Assembly: GCA_021740995.1 (NCBI GenBank)
Contig: JAIOYR010000024.1
Location: 1 to 45,511, forward strand
Reading direction: 5' to 3'
From: Taibaiella sp.
GTDB lineage: Bacteria; Bacteroidota; Bacteroidia; Chitinophagales; Chitinophagaceae
DNA: 45,511 nucleotides
A program made the translations under genes and the position numbers. This document shows positions 1 through 8,866 of the stretch, in pieces (position 1 is the first letter of the stretch; each line of letters starts with the position of its first letter). A model generated the notes under the pieces. It saw only the letters and a program-made list of their open reading frames with translations, ran no database searches and was not told the origin of the DNA.

Positions 1-256
1 GGTTCTCGTCTATGTCAAACACAAAGTCAAGTGGGCTTTTTTTATTGATAGTTACTGTTATTGAGCGAATTTTCAGTGGGCTTATTTCTTTGAGTATTTC
101 CACCAGATTAGCAGCTACTATCTTGCCGCTGCCATCTATACCTATTACTATTATTTCTTTCTCATCACTGTTGCGCTCCCATATTTCGTAGGCCATCCTG
201 CGCAGTTTGAATGAAATACGTTCCTTGTCCAGTATCAGGATTCTCTTATCGTTCAT
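1..256 (-). CDS. Phosphoribosyltransferase, PyrR-like, N-terminal part (cut by window edge)
   Basis: Only the first 85 codons are present; the gene runs off the left edge, so this is a partial CDS. The ATG lies at 254-256 on the minus strand and begins MNDKRILILDKERISFKLRR. The segment IIVIGIDGSGKIVAANLVEI followed by SPLKIRSITV and a basic KKSPLDFVFDID stretch resembles the N-terminal half of type I phosphoribosyltransferases of the PyrR/hypoxanthine PRTase kind. These transfer phosphoribosyl groups from PRPP to a base or act as uracil-responsive regulators. The diagnostic PRPP loop is outside the window, so substrate cannot be assigned. It starts 25 nt downstream of the permease stop on the same strand, so the two are probably co-transcribed. 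Confidence 0.7.
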   Translation of the reverse strand, partial: MNDKRILILDKERISFKLRRMAYEIWERNSDEKEIIVIGIDGSGKIVAANLVEILKEISPLKIRSITVTINKKSPLDFVFDIDEN

Positions 257-281
257 AAGGGTGTTTTAACAAAAGGATGCA

Positions 282-1538
282 TTAATTAGTACGTATTGCC
301 ACAACCGGATCCAGCTTAGATGCGCTGATTGCGGGTATTATTCCTGCCAATACGCCTACGAATATAGATACAAATACACCAACAAAGAAATTGTTTAACG
401 AGAGAATAACCTCGAAATCGAAAGCGTAGGTTAACAGCAATCCAAGCAGCACCACAATCAGAATTCCGAATATGCCGCCAATCAGCGAAAGCACTACGGC
501 TTCCAGCAGAAATTCGAGTAAAATTGACCTCCGGCGTGCGCCTATTGCCTTTTTCAGCCCTATTATTTTTGTGCGCTCTTTTACGGTTACAAACATGATA
601 TTGGCTATACCGAAAGCGCCTACCAGCAAGGAAAGCCCACCTATAAACCATGCTACAATATCTATGGTGCCAAACACCATATTCAGCCGCTCAGATACCT
701 GACTCAACTGGTTAATGGCGAAATCGCTGGGTTGCCCGGGTTTTACCTTGCGTATTCGCCGCAGCACCCCTTCCACTTCATACTTCACCTCCTCCATGTC
801 TTTGCCCTTGGCGGCCTTTACTGCCAGCATGGGATCGTAGCTGAGCGAGCGAACATCGAGCAGCGAAGAAGCAGCATAATAGGGAAACACTACAGAGTTG
901 TCATAATCGAACCCTGCCAAGTTTTGCCCTGCTTTTTTCATGACACCTACAACTACAAATCTGCGACCCAGAAAACTTACTTTTTTGCCCAATGGGTCTA
1001 CGCTGCCAGGAAAAAGATTGTGATATACTGTGTTTCCCAGTACTACCGAATTGTTTCCGCCGTCCAGCTCAGATGTACTAAGGTACCTGCCCAGCTGAAT
1101 CTCTATATTCTGCACTTTGTCGAAGAAGCTAAGTACCGCGTAGCCAGAAATGCTGCTCAGTTCCATATCCTGATACTTCACAGTAAGTCTACGGGTGCTG
1201 AGGCAGAGGGTGGCTGTTGCTGCATCCGGTACCTGAGTTTCTATTGCTCTTACTTCGCGGGGCGTCATGCCTGGTCTACGCCAGTATTCCCACCAGTTAT
1301 ACTCCCCACCGTCATCCATCCACGGCCATCTGCCAATGTACAGCACATCACTGCCCAGAGTGGCCATGTCTTTCTGTATGCTGTTTTTCAGGCTATCCAG
1401 CACAGTGAGTACCGATATGATACAAAAAATACCAATAGTAATACCGAGTAGAGACAGGAATGTCCGCAACTTGTTGGCACGCAGCTCATGGAAAGCCTGT
1501 ACAATACTGGTGCCGGTTATCTGTCGCAGATTATTCAT
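282..1538 (-). CDS. ABC transporter permease, MacB/FtsX type
   Basis: Inner-membrane permease of the MacB/FtsX (type VII ABC) superfamily, which couples cytoplasmic ATP hydrolysis to movements in the periplasm. The 418-residue protein has one TM helix near the N-terminus (about residues 26-47), a large periplasmic domain of some 240 residues, then three C-terminal TM helices (about 293-317, 340-370, 383-404). The coupling-helix motif TKIIGLKKAIGA between TM2 and TM3 is typical of the family. The partner ATPase is not in the window. I chose the ATG at 1536-1538 rather than an upstream TTG because a perfect TAAATTTG -7 box (1545-1552) ends only 6 nt before it, so the TTG would fall within the promoter. 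The phosphoribosyltransferase follows downstream. Substrate unknown. Confidence 0.88.
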   Translation of the reverse strand: MNNLRQITGTSIVQAFHELRANKLRTFLSLLGITIGIFCIISVLTVLDSLKNSIQKDMATLGSDVLYIGRWPWMDDGGEYNWWEYWRRPGMTPREVRAIETQVPDAATATLCLSTRRLTVKYQDMELSSISGYAVLSFFDKVQNIEIQLGRYLSTSELDGGNNSVVLGNTVYHNLFPGSVDPLGKKVSFLGRRFVVVGVMKKAGQNLAGFDYDNSVVFPYYAASSLLDVRSLSYDPMLAVKAAKGKDMEEVKYEVEGVLRRIRKVKPGQPSDFAINQLSQVSERLNMVFGTIDIVAWFIGGLSLLVGAFGIANIMFVTVKERTKIIGLKKAIGARRRSILLEFLLEAVVLSLIGGIFGILIVVLLGLLLTYAFDFEVILSLNNFFVGVFVSIFVGVLAGIIPAISASKLDPVVAIRTN

Positions 1539-1544
1539 CAGGCA

Positions 1545-1552
1545 CAAATTTA
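1545..1552 (-). promoter_or_regulatory. -7 promoter box TAAATTTG of the permease gene
   Basis: A perfect match to the Bacteroidota -7 consensus TAnnTTTG on the minus strand, six nt upstream of the chosen ATG. A TTG at 1574-1576 (minus strand), 21 nt upstream, could be the -33 element. The spacing predicts a leaderless or nearly leaderless transcript. The element is inferred from consensus only. Confidence 0.5.
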
Positions 1553-1576
1553 GCAGTAAATATCGTCCCTAAACAA

Positions 1577-1584
1577 TATTTTTG
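1577..1584 (+). promoter_or_regulatory. -7 promoter box TATTTTTG of the MFS gene
   Basis: Perfect TAnnTTTG match on the plus strand, 21 nt before the TTG start of the MFS gene. The box overlaps the candidate -33 region of the divergent permease promoter, so the two promoters lie essentially back to back within about 40 bp. Confidence 0.45.
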
Positions 1585-1605
1585 CGGCACTCAAAATGCA
1601 GTTAA

Positions 1606-2922
1606 TTGTTATCATCAGCTCAGTTTCTCCATAAAAACAAGGCATTATCCTATCCGCACTTCAGGTATTACCTGCTAATGCGCTTCGCCATTATTATGGC
1701 CGTTAGTATGCAGGCTACTATTATCAGCTATTATGTATACCAGCTCACGCACGACAAGCTGGCCTTGGGTATGATAGGACTATGGGAGGTAATACCTGCA
1801 TTGGGGTTTTCTTTATTTTCCGGTCATTTTGTGGATTTGCGGGAAAAAAAAATGCTGATGATTCAGTGTTTTGTAGGTTACATCCTGCTCTCAGTTGTAT
1901 TTGTAGTGCTTGCCTGGCCTGGCATAGGGCAGGTATTGGCAGTAAGCCGGATTGTGTGGCTCATCTATGCCGGTATATTCGTAGGAGGTGCACTCAGGGC
2001 ATTTTTCAGTCCTTCGTCTTTTTCGCTTATGGGTATGCTGGTGCCCAAAGAACTATACCCTAACGCAACGACCTGGAGCAGCGGAGCGTGGCAGGCTGGA
2101 GCTGTCTTTGGTCCGCTTCTAGGAGGTTTTATGATAGCCATTTTTGGTTTTCAGTTTAGTCTGTCGTCGATTATTTTGTTTCAGTTGGCGGGGCTTGTGG
2201 CATTATTTTGTATTCCCAGGCAGCCGATACTTAACAAAAACAGAGAGCCAATCCTCAAAAGCCTGGGCGAGGGGTTGCGGTTTGTGTTTCGCACACAAAT
2301 AATACTTGCTGCGCTCTCGCTCGATATGTTTGCAGTGCTTTTTGGCGGAGCGGTAGCACTGCTTCCGGTTTTTGCAGACGATATCCTGAAAATAGGAGAG
2401 GTGGGTTATGGTTGGCTGCGAGCGGCTCCGGGTATAGGATCTATAATAGCTCTGGCCTTTTTGTCATTTTTTCCGCTCAAAAATAATCCTGGTGCATGGC
2501 TCATGTATTCCATAGCCGCCTTTGGTGTTACTACTATCGTTTTTGGTTTCTGTGGCTATTTTGGCAGTGAGCATGTGTTTACTGTAGCAGGATTTGGTGT
2601 TTCTTACGGTTTCATCATCGCATTTTTTATGTTGCTCGCCGGTGGAATGTTCGATGCCGTTAGTGTGGTGATACGCGGCACTATTTTGCAGGTTTATACC
2701 CCAGACAGTATGCGGGGTAGGGTGGCAGCGGTCAATACAATGTTTATCAGCTCTTCCAATGAATTGGGGGCTATGGAGAGCGGCTTAACAGCCAGGTGGA
2801 TGGGCACAGTTCCAGCGGTGGTTTTTGGTGGCTGTATGACCCTGCTGGTAGTAGGTGTTACCTGGGTGGCAGCACCTGCATTGCGCGTTATGAATCTCCA
2901 GAAAGACAACAAAAGCAACTGA
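1606..2922 (+). CDS. Major facilitator superfamily exporter
   Basis: A 438-residue integral membrane protein with about 12 hydrophobic helices, of the drug/siderophore exporter branch of MFS (EntS-like, MFS_3). The segment LSYPHFRYYLLMRFAIIM matches the usual N-terminal signature of these proteins, and GHFVDLREKK is the loop 2-3 motif A with its Asp and basic residues. A second basic motif, PDSMRGRVAAVNTMF, lies near residue 365, matching the equivalent loop of the C-terminal half. The start is a TTG at 1606, with an in-frame TAA directly upstream (1603-1605). The next in-frame ATG (1678) would remove the conserved FR..L segment. Likely a proton-driven exporter; substrate unknown. It is transcribed divergently from the ABC permease. 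Confidence 0.85.
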   Translation: MLSSAQFLHKNKALSYPHFRYYLLMRFAIIMAVSMQATIISYYVYQLTHDKLALGMIGLWEVIPALGFSLFSGHFVDLREKKMLMIQCFVGYILLSVVFVVLAWPGIGQVLAVSRIVWLIYAGIFVGGALRAFFSPSSFSLMGMLVPKELYPNATTWSSGAWQAGAVFGPLLGGFMIAIFGFQFSLSSIILFQLAGLVALFCIPRQPILNKNREPILKSLGEGLRFVFRTQIILAALSLDMFAVLFGGAVALLPVFADDILKIGEVGYGWLRAAPGIGSIIALAFLSFFPLKNNPGAWLMYSIAAFGVTTIVFGFCGYFGSEHVFTVAGFGVSYGFIIAFFMLLAGGMFDAVSVVIRGTILQVYTPDSMRGRVAAVNTMFISSSNELGAMESGLTARWMGTVPAVVFGGCMTLLVVGVTWVAAPALRVMNLQKDNKSN

Positions 2923-3016
2923 TATTGCAATATAAGGATATGTTGTATTGAAAAATCCTTGGTAATTCGCTGCTTTTAAATTGTATTAATTATCTTTACA
3001 AACGAAAATAAATAAG

Positions 3017-3445
3017 ATGAAAAAACTGTTGTTATTGGCTGCTGTTACTTTAGCATGCTTCACCGGATGTTACAAGGAAAAAGAAGCGCTGAAAGCATAT
3101 GTAGCTCTGACGGATAATACTTGGAAAATACAGTCACACACCAGAGGTATCGCGGATTCCGGTGCAGATTGTCGTGTTGCCAATGAATTGGTATTCAATA
3201 AAGACAGTACAGGATTTTATTTTTATCCAACAAAGTGTGATACTACCGATGTAGACACACTGAGGTTTACCTGGCAGGTATCAGCCGACAATAAAAACCT
3301 GTATTACAACTATATTAATGGCGATACCATGTTTTCTACTGTAATGGGTTTGTCTTATTATGACCGTTCAAATGTCAGATTGATAGGTGATGCCCATTTC
3401 AAGCGTTTTCTTGACGGTAACTTTACTGCAAAGCCTAAAAAGTAA
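3017..3445 (+). CDS. Small lipocalin-like lipoprotein
   Basis: A 142-residue predicted lipoprotein. The N-terminus has a short basic region, a hydrophobic core and a lipobox FTGC with the acylated Cys at residue 18. The rest (LTDNTWKIQSHT, then ELVFNKDSTGFYFYP and LRFTWQVSADNKNLYYNY) has the alternating strand pattern of the small lipocalin-like lipoproteins common in Bacteroidota, whose function is not known. Two further Cys residues (in DCRVANE and TKCDTTD) may form a disulfide. A box-like TATCTTTA (2991-2998) precedes it. The gene stands alone between the MFS gene and the NHL gene, both on the same strand. Confidence 0.65.
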   Translation: MKKLLLLAAVTLACFTGCYKEKEALKAYVALTDNTWKIQSHTRGIADSGADCRVANELVFNKDSTGFYFYPTKCDTTDVDTLRFTWQVSADNKNLYYNYINGDTMFSTVMGLSYYDRSNVRLIGDAHFKRFLDGNFTAKPKK

Positions 3446-3570
3446 GTTTAGTATTATCGAATTTTAGTATTTTCAGCTGTCGATTTTACTCTACAAAATT
3501 TGAGTCATTTTTCCTTTGAATACCCAGTTTATTGAGAAAAAAATACTTTATATTTGACCAAACATTCCGT

Positions 3571-4908
3571 ATGAGATTTACATTTCCAATTTTATTTCTT
3601 ACTACTCTATTATTTTCAGCCACAGCACAGTCGCAGGTTCAAAAAATATATACCTATGCTGGTACCGGCGTTGCCGGCCATTCAGGTGATGGCACTGCTG
3701 CTGCCGGTGCGCAGATCAATGCACCATTAAATGTTTTGGTAGATCCTACAGGAAACGTCTACATTTTGGATCAGGGCAATCTGAGAGTGCGCAAAATAAA
3801 TACATTTGGAAATATATATACCATTGCCGGTACCGGTGTTTACGGCTTCTCGGGCGATGGTTCGGTAGGCACATCTGCCAATATAGTGCCTAACGGAATT
3901 GCATTGGATAAAAACAATAATCTTTATATTTCTGATGCCAGTTTTGATGTTATCCGCAAGGTAAATTCGGCGGGTATTATTTCTACTATTGCCGGTATTG
4001 GCATACAGGGCAATAGCGGTAACGATGGCCCTGCAAATGCAGCAAAGCTGGGTAGCCCTTATGGTATGGCTTTTGATACGGCTGGTAATATGTACATAGC
4101 CGATGGAATAAATCACGTAGTACGCAAGATCAATCCTGCAGGTATTATTTCAAGGTTTGCCGGTGATGATACGGCCGGATACTGGGGCGATGATACCCTG
4201 GCCACTGTTGCCCGTCTTGATTCTCCTTATGCAGTTGCTGCAGACAGAAGAGGTAATGTCTACATTTCTGATATGCTTAATAACGTTATCAGAAAGGTGG
4301 ATGCTAATGGTGTTATCACAACCTATGCCGGCACAGGCGTGCATGGTTATTCTGGAGATGGTGGTCCTGCAATTTTGGCCACATTCGACCGTACAGCAGG
4401 TATAGCTGTAGATGCTCTAGGAAATCTGTTTATAGCAGATGCTGATAATGATGTAATTCGTAAAGTAGATACATCAGGCATCATTACTACCGTTGTGGGC
4501 AATGGTACTCCCGGTTTTGGTGGTGATCTGGGTAATGTGAACGGATGTAATCTGCATACACCTTTTGGGGTGGCTGTAGACGCTATGGGCAGTATATACA
4601 TAGCAGATGCCAATAACCAGCGTATACGCAAAACCTACACTCCGGTAGGCATTGAAGATGTAAATACTACATCTGCGATCGAAGTTTATCCAAACCCGGT
4701 AAATGATAAGGTAATCGTTGCCGGACTGGAACTGTCTGACAATGTAGGTGTCTACGACATCACAGGAAGAGACGTAACAGCGACTAAGGTTGCTACTGCG
4801 AATCAGCAGGCAATAAGCACTGCACATTTGCTTCCGGGTATGTACATGCTCAGGGTTACTGCCGTTACGGGCGCTACCAGGGCCGTCGTCAGGCTGGTGA
4901 AGGATTAA
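3571..4908 (+). CDS. Secreted NHL-repeat beta-propeller protein with T9SS sorting domain
   Basis: A 445-residue secreted protein. The ATG at 3571 gives a clean signal peptide (MRFTFPILFLTTLLFSATAQ); an in-frame TTG upstream at 3532 would bury it. Six NHL-type repeats of about 54 residues follow, each with a core like GNVYI.D..N..VRKI followed by I.TIAGTG, which should close into one six-bladed propeller. Several blades carry GYSGDGG-type loops. The last 75 residues start with the motif VYPNPVNDKV and end in VRLVKD, a type A T9SS C-terminal domain that sends the protein through the outer membrane to the cell surface or medium. Propellers of this kind usually bind proteins or glycans; the ligand is unknown. 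Confidence 0.85.
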   Translation: MRFTFPILFLTTLLFSATAQSQVQKIYTYAGTGVAGHSGDGTAAAGAQINAPLNVLVDPTGNVYILDQGNLRVRKINTFGNIYTIAGTGVYGFSGDGSVGTSANIVPNGIALDKNNNLYISDASFDVIRKVNSAGIISTIAGIGIQGNSGNDGPANAAKLGSPYGMAFDTAGNMYIADGINHVVRKINPAGIISRFAGDDTAGYWGDDTLATVARLDSPYAVAADRRGNVYISDMLNNVIRKVDANGVITTYAGTGVHGYSGDGGPAILATFDRTAGIAVDALGNLFIADADNDVIRKVDTSGIITTVVGNGTPGFGGDLGNVNGCNLHTPFGVAVDAMGSIYIADANNQRIRKTYTPVGIEDVNTTSAIEVYPNPVNDKVIVAGLELSDNVGVYDITGRDVTATKVATANQQAISTAHLLPGMYMLRVTAVTGATRAVVRLVKD

Positions 4909-5128
4909 GTCCTTTGGATTTGCCGGTGCTTTCAGGTATCAAACTGTTTTTTACGGTTGGCTGCGGTCTCTCTTATGTTCCGCATGGGTGTTCTTATAGC
5001 GTTTGGGTAAATCCCATGTGAGCCAAATCATAAATTGGTTTATCGTTGCCTTCTTTGCTGCATATCCTTCGTTATTTCCGGAAATCACCGGCAACCGGCA
5101 ATTAAGTACCTGCTGTTTGCAACATACT

Positions 5129-5160
5129 TTTGACAATCTACTTTCTACTTTCTACTTTTG
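5129..5160 (+). promoter_or_regulatory. Promoter of valS: TTTG-N20-TACTTTTG
   Basis: A TTTG (5129-5132) and a perfect -7 box TACTTTTG (5153-5160) are separated by 20 nt, close to the Bacteroidota primary-sigma consensus. The -33 TTTG is itself the end of another perfect TACTTTTG box (5125-5132). Transcription would start near 5167, leaving a leader of about 12 nt before the valS ATG at 5179, which has no Shine-Dalgarno sequence. Confidence 0.6.
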
Positions 5161-5178
5161 ACCTAATACAGAATTATT

Positions 5179-7812
5179 ATGGAACTCAGTAAAAATTTTC
5201 AGCATAACGAAGCCGAACAGCAGTGGTATGCACATTGGAACAATTCAGGTTATTTCAAAAGTGTACCAGATGACCGACCGCCCTATACTATTGTTATACC
5301 TCCGCCCAATGTGACAGGGGTGCTGCACATGGGTCACGCACTTAATAACAGTGTGCAGGATATACTGATTCGCCGTGCCAAAATGATGGGTTACAATACT
5401 TGTTGGGTGCCCGGGACAGACCATGCTTCTATAGCTACAGAGGCCAAGGTAGTGGCTATGCTGCGTGATATGGGCATTGATAAAAAGACCATGCCACGCG
5501 ATGAGTTTCTGAAATATGCATGGGAGTGGAAGGAAAAATACGGTGGCATCATACTGAAGCAACTGGAAAAGCTGGGCTGTTCTATAGATTGGGATCGTAC
5601 TGCTTTCACTATGGACGATGACTATTATGCAGCGGTAATACGGGTGTTTATAGAGCTCCATGAAAAAGGCCTGATATACCGAGGGGTGAAGATGATAAAC
5701 TGGGATCCCAAAGCAAAAACGGCACTAAGTGACGAGGAAGTAATACATAAACAAACCAACTCCAAGCTCTACTACGTAAGGTATAAAATAGACGGGCAAG
5801 CAGACGAGTATATCACTATAGCTACTGTGCGTCCCGAAACTATCCTGGGAGATACTGCGGTGTGTGTGCACCCTGATGATGAGCGGTATACACATCTGGC
5901 AGGTAAGTTTTGTTTTGTTCCCTTGCTCAATAGGCGCATACCTATCATCTTTGATGAATATATAGATAAAGAATTCGGTACCGGAGCGCTTAAGGTTACT
6001 CCCGCCCACGATATCAATGACTACAATCTGGGACTTAAGCATAGTCTGCCGGTGATAGATACCCTCAATGAAGATGGTACTATGAGTGAGGCTGCACAGC
6101 TTTATGTAGGCCAGGACCGTTTTGCGGTACGCAAAAAGATAGTGGAAGACTTGAAGGCTGTCGGCAATCTGGTAAAGGAAGAAGATTACACCAATCAGGT
6201 GGGTTTCAGTGAGCGCACAGACGCCGTTATAGAGCCACGCCTGAGTATGCAGTGGTGGTGCAATATGCAGGAGCTGTCCAAACCCGCACTGGCGGCTGTG
6301 ATGGATGATGAAATTGAGTTTCACCCTGCTAAATTTAAGAACACCTACCGCCACTGGATGGGCAACATCAAAGATTGGTGTATAAGCCGTCAGCTGTGGT
6401 GGGGGCATCGCATACCTGCCTGGTACGATACTGAAGGTGGACTGTACGTGGCTGCAAACAGCGAGGCAGCGCACGAGCAATACAAAACTAAAAAGCCGGA
6501 ACTGGCTGCAAAGAACCCCATACTGAAGCAGGACGATGATGTACTGGACACATGGTTCAGCAGTTGGCTGTGGCCTATGCAGGTGTTTGACTGGAATGCA
6601 GCACCTGATAATAAGGAGCTGAGTTACTACTATCCTACCAATACGCTGGTAACAGCACCGGAAATTATATTTTTCTGGGTCGCTCGTATGGTTATGGCAG
6701 GTTATGAGTTTATGGGAAAGAAGCCTTTCGACAAGGTTTACTTCACCGGAATAGTACGTGATAAGCAGGGAAGGAAAATGAGTAAATCGCTGGGCAATTC
6801 GCCCGATCTGCTCCAACTCATAGAGGAGCATGGTGCCGATGCGGTACGGTTTAGTGTTATGATTTCCTCTCCTGCCGGAAACGATTTGCTTTTTGACGAA
6901 AGTCAACTGGATCAGGGTAGCTTCTTCTGCAACAAGATGTGGAATGCCATGAAGCTGGTGAAAGGGTGGGAGGTCAGATGCGATGCCACGCTTGATGACA
7001 AGAATGCACAGTTTGCTATAAAATGGATGGATGCACGCCTTGCTGAAGTGTCGGCAGAAGTGGAAGAGTTGATGAAGGATTTCCGCCTCAGCGAGGGGTT
7101 GAAAGCCATTTATTCACTGATATGGAATGACTTCTGCTCCTGGTATCTGGAGTGGGTGAAACCCGGCATGGATCAACCAATTGCTGCCAGTGTGTACGAG
7201 CATACCATCACGATATATGAAAGGCTATTGCAACTGCTGCACCCCTACATGCCTTTTGTTACAGAGGATATCTACCATAGATTGCGAGAGCGTGCTGCGG
7301 GTGATGACCTTGTAGTAAAACAACTTGCTGCAAATGTCATACCCGATGCAAAAATGCTGAAGGGCGGAGCACTGCTGCAGGAGCTGATAACCGCTATTCG
7401 CGACACCCGTAACAAGAACCGCCTGAAACCTAAGGATACCATAAAATTGTGGATACAGACGCCTGATGAAGCATACTATAACGAAGTGCAGGACATACTG
7501 AGCCGCCAGATAAATGCAGAGCAAATAGGTTTTACCAAAGAGCCGGTGCAGGGTGGTATATCAATAGTGGTACAGACTGATAAACTGTATATAGAGGCTG
7601 CTGCTGCCACAATAGATGTGGCTGCCCAAAAACAGGAGATGCAAAAAGAAATCGTTTACCTGCAGGGGTTCTTGCTGTCAATAGACAAGAAGCTGGGCAA
7701 CGAGCGTTTTGTGGCTAATGCAAAACCTGAGGTAATAGAAAACGAGCGTAAGAAATACAGCGATGCGCAGGCAAAGATTAAAACTCTTGAGGAAAGCCTT
7801 GCACTGCTCTAA
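5179..7812 (+). CDS. valS: Valine--tRNA ligase
   Basis: Class I aminoacyl-tRNA synthetase that charges tRNA-Val with valine in the cytoplasm. The 877-residue length is normal. The ATP-binding HIGH motif appears as HMGH at residues 50-53 in PPPNVTGVLHMGHALNN. The KMSKS loop is GRKMSKSLGNSPD with KMSKS at 533-537. The segment DWCISRQLWWGHRIPAWY is typical of ValRS. An editing (CP1) domain lies between the HIGH and KMSKS motifs, including TVRPETILGDTAV and GTGALKVTPAHD, the threonine-hydrolysing pocket signatures. The C-terminal about 65 residues form the coiled-coil arm that contacts tRNA. It is a single gene with its own promoter, ended by a strong hairpin shared with the convergent threonine dehydrogenase gene. 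Confidence 0.97.
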   Translation: MELSKNFQHNEAEQQWYAHWNNSGYFKSVPDDRPPYTIVIPPPNVTGVLHMGHALNNSVQDILIRRAKMMGYNTCWVPGTDHASIATEAKVVAMLRDMGIDKKTMPRDEFLKYAWEWKEKYGGIILKQLEKLGCSIDWDRTAFTMDDDYYAAVIRVFIELHEKGLIYRGVKMINWDPKAKTALSDEEVIHKQTNSKLYYVRYKIDGQADEYITIATVRPETILGDTAVCVHPDDERYTHLAGKFCFVPLLNRRIPIIFDEYIDKEFGTGALKVTPAHDINDYNLGLKHSLPVIDTLNEDGTMSEAAQLYVGQDRFAVRKKIVEDLKAVGNLVKEEDYTNQVGFSERTDAVIEPRLSMQWWCNMQELSKPALAAVMDDEIEFHPAKFKNTYRHWMGNIKDWCISRQLWWGHRIPAWYDTEGGLYVAANSEAAHEQYKTKKPELAAKNPILKQDDDVLDTWFSSWLWPMQVFDWNAAPDNKELSYYYPTNTLVTAPEIIFFWVARMVMAGYEFMGKKPFDKVYFTGIVRDKQGRKMSKSLGNSPDLLQLIEEHGADAVRFSVMISSPAGNDLLFDESQLDQGSFFCNKMWNAMKLVKGWEVRCDATLDDKNAQFAIKWMDARLAEVSAEVEELMKDFRLSEGLKAIYSLIWNDFCSWYLEWVKPGMDQPIAASVYEHTITIYERLLQLLHPYMPFVTEDIYHRLRERAAGDDLVVKQLAANVIPDAKMLKGGALLQELITAIRDTRNKNRLKPKDTIKLWIQTPDEAYYNEVQDILSRQINAEQIGFTKEPVQGGISIVVQTDKLYIEAAAATIDVAAQKQEMQKEIVYLQGFLLSIDKKLGNERFVANAKPEVIENERKKYSDAQAKIKTLEESLALL

Positions 7813-7855
7813 TGCGTGTGATTTTAATCTCGTCTAACCCTTTAGAGTATATTAT

Positions 7856-7897
7856 CTACAAATGCCCCGGTTTGATTTCCGGGGCATTTGTAGTTTT
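7856..7897. terminator. Bidirectional terminator between valS and the threonine dehydrogenase gene
   Basis: A perfect 15-bp stem (7856-7870 pairing with 7879-7893), loop TTTGATTT, with TTTT directly after it on the plus strand. It contains the GC-rich core GCCCCGG/CCGGGGC and lies between two convergent genes. The T-run is on the plus side; a weaker T-run on the minus side follows after a few bases, so it can plausibly stop transcription from both sides. Confidence 0.85.
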
Positions 7898-7915
7898 ATG
7901 ATTATTTGAGCTATT

Positions 7916-8866
7916 CTACAATCCTTTCGCGAGGTTCTCCAGCATTGCTGCTGTCATTTTCTCCAGGTCAAATTCGTGTTTCCAGTTCCAGTGCTCACGT
8001 GCCGTAGTGTCGTCTATGCTTTTGGGCCAGCCATCAGCTATCTGCTGGCGAAAGTCGGGGGCATAGTCTATGGTGAACTCAGGGATGTGTTTTTGTATCG
8101 CTGCTGCTATTTCCTTTGGAGAGAAGCTCATTGCCGAAAGGTTGTATGCCATACGGGTTTTCATTTGCTCTATGGGGGCCTCCATCAGCTCTATAGTTCC
8201 GCGTATGGCATCATCCATATACATCATAGGCAGGTAGGAATCTTCACTCAGAAAGCTGGTGTACTTTTTGTGTTTCAGCGCCTCATGGTATATTTCCACT
8301 GCATAGTCGGTAGTGCCGCCACCTGGTGCCGATTTCCAGCTTATTAGCCCCGGATAGCGCAGGCTGCGCACATCCAGTCCCCAGCGTTGGTGGTAGTACT
8401 GGCACCACAGCTCACCGGCATACTTGCTGATGCCATATACAGTGCGTGGTTCTATTACAGTTTGCTGAGGGGTATTATGATGTGGAGTAGTAGGGCCAAA
8501 TACGGCTATAGAGCTTGGCCAGTATATTTTGGATAGCTTTTCCTGCACACCCATATCCAGCAGTTGCAGCAGGCTTTGCATATTTATATCCCACGCACGC
8601 TTGGGGTCTTTTTCGCCGGTAGCAGATAGCAATGCTGCCAGCAGGTATACCTGTGTTATTCCTTCTTTCCTTATCAGCTCCAGCGTAGCAGGTGCATCCA
8701 TAGCATTAAGTATTGCGTACGGTCCGGCGTCTTTCAGCATTGGATGTGCCTCCTTTATATCGGATGCTACTACATTGTCAGTTCCATATACGCTGCGCAG
8801 CGCCAAAGCCAGTTCTACACCTATTTGCCCGCCGGCACCTATTATCAGTATCTTTTCTTTTTTCAT
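7916..8866 (-). CDS. NAD-dependent L-threonine 3-dehydrogenase, SDR (epimerase-like) type
   Basis: A 316-residue extended short-chain dehydrogenase. The Rossmann glycine motif GAGGQIG is at residues 10-16, and the catalytic pair YGISK is at Y144/K148 with Ser in WPSSIAVFG near 118. The run PGGGTTDYAVEIYHEAL and the segment LPMMYMDDAIRGTIELMEAP are characteristic of the UDP-galactose-4-epimerase-like threonine dehydrogenases known from Flavobacterium and Cupriavidus, not of the zinc-dependent Tdh. It would oxidise threonine to 2-amino-3-ketobutyrate, which Kbl splits to glycine and acetyl-CoA; no kbl is seen here. It is a single gene convergent with valS. A purine-rich tract upstream (8885-8920) may contain its promoter. 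Confidence 0.87.
   Translation of the reverse strand: MKKEKILIIGAGGQIGVELALALRSVYGTDNVVASDIKEAHPMLKDAGPYAILNAMDAPATLELIRKEGITQVYLLAALLSATGEKDPKRAWDINMQSLLQLLDMGVQEKLSKIYWPSSIAVFGPTTPHHNTPQQTVIEPRTVYGISKYAGELWCQYYHQRWGLDVRSLRYPGLISWKSAPGGGTTDYAVEIYHEALKHKKYTSFLSEDSYLPMMYMDDAIRGTIELMEAPIEQMKTRMAYNLSAMSFSPKEIAAAIQKHIPEFTIDYAPDFRQQIADGWPKSIDDTTAREHWNWKHEFDLEKMTAAMLENLAKGL

Noticed and set aside
732-1451. 239-codon plus-strand frame opposite the ABC permease
   Set aside because: Antisense shadow of the conserved permease gene; no recognisable domain.
4951-5136. 61-codon minus-strand frame before valS
   Set aside because: No family resemblance or start context, and it overlaps the promoter region of valS.
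5725-6906. Long minus-strand open frame (393 codons) inside valS
   Set aside because: It lies wholly antisense to valS, has a poor composition with many His, Cys and Tyr, and no family resemblance; it is a shadow of the real gene.
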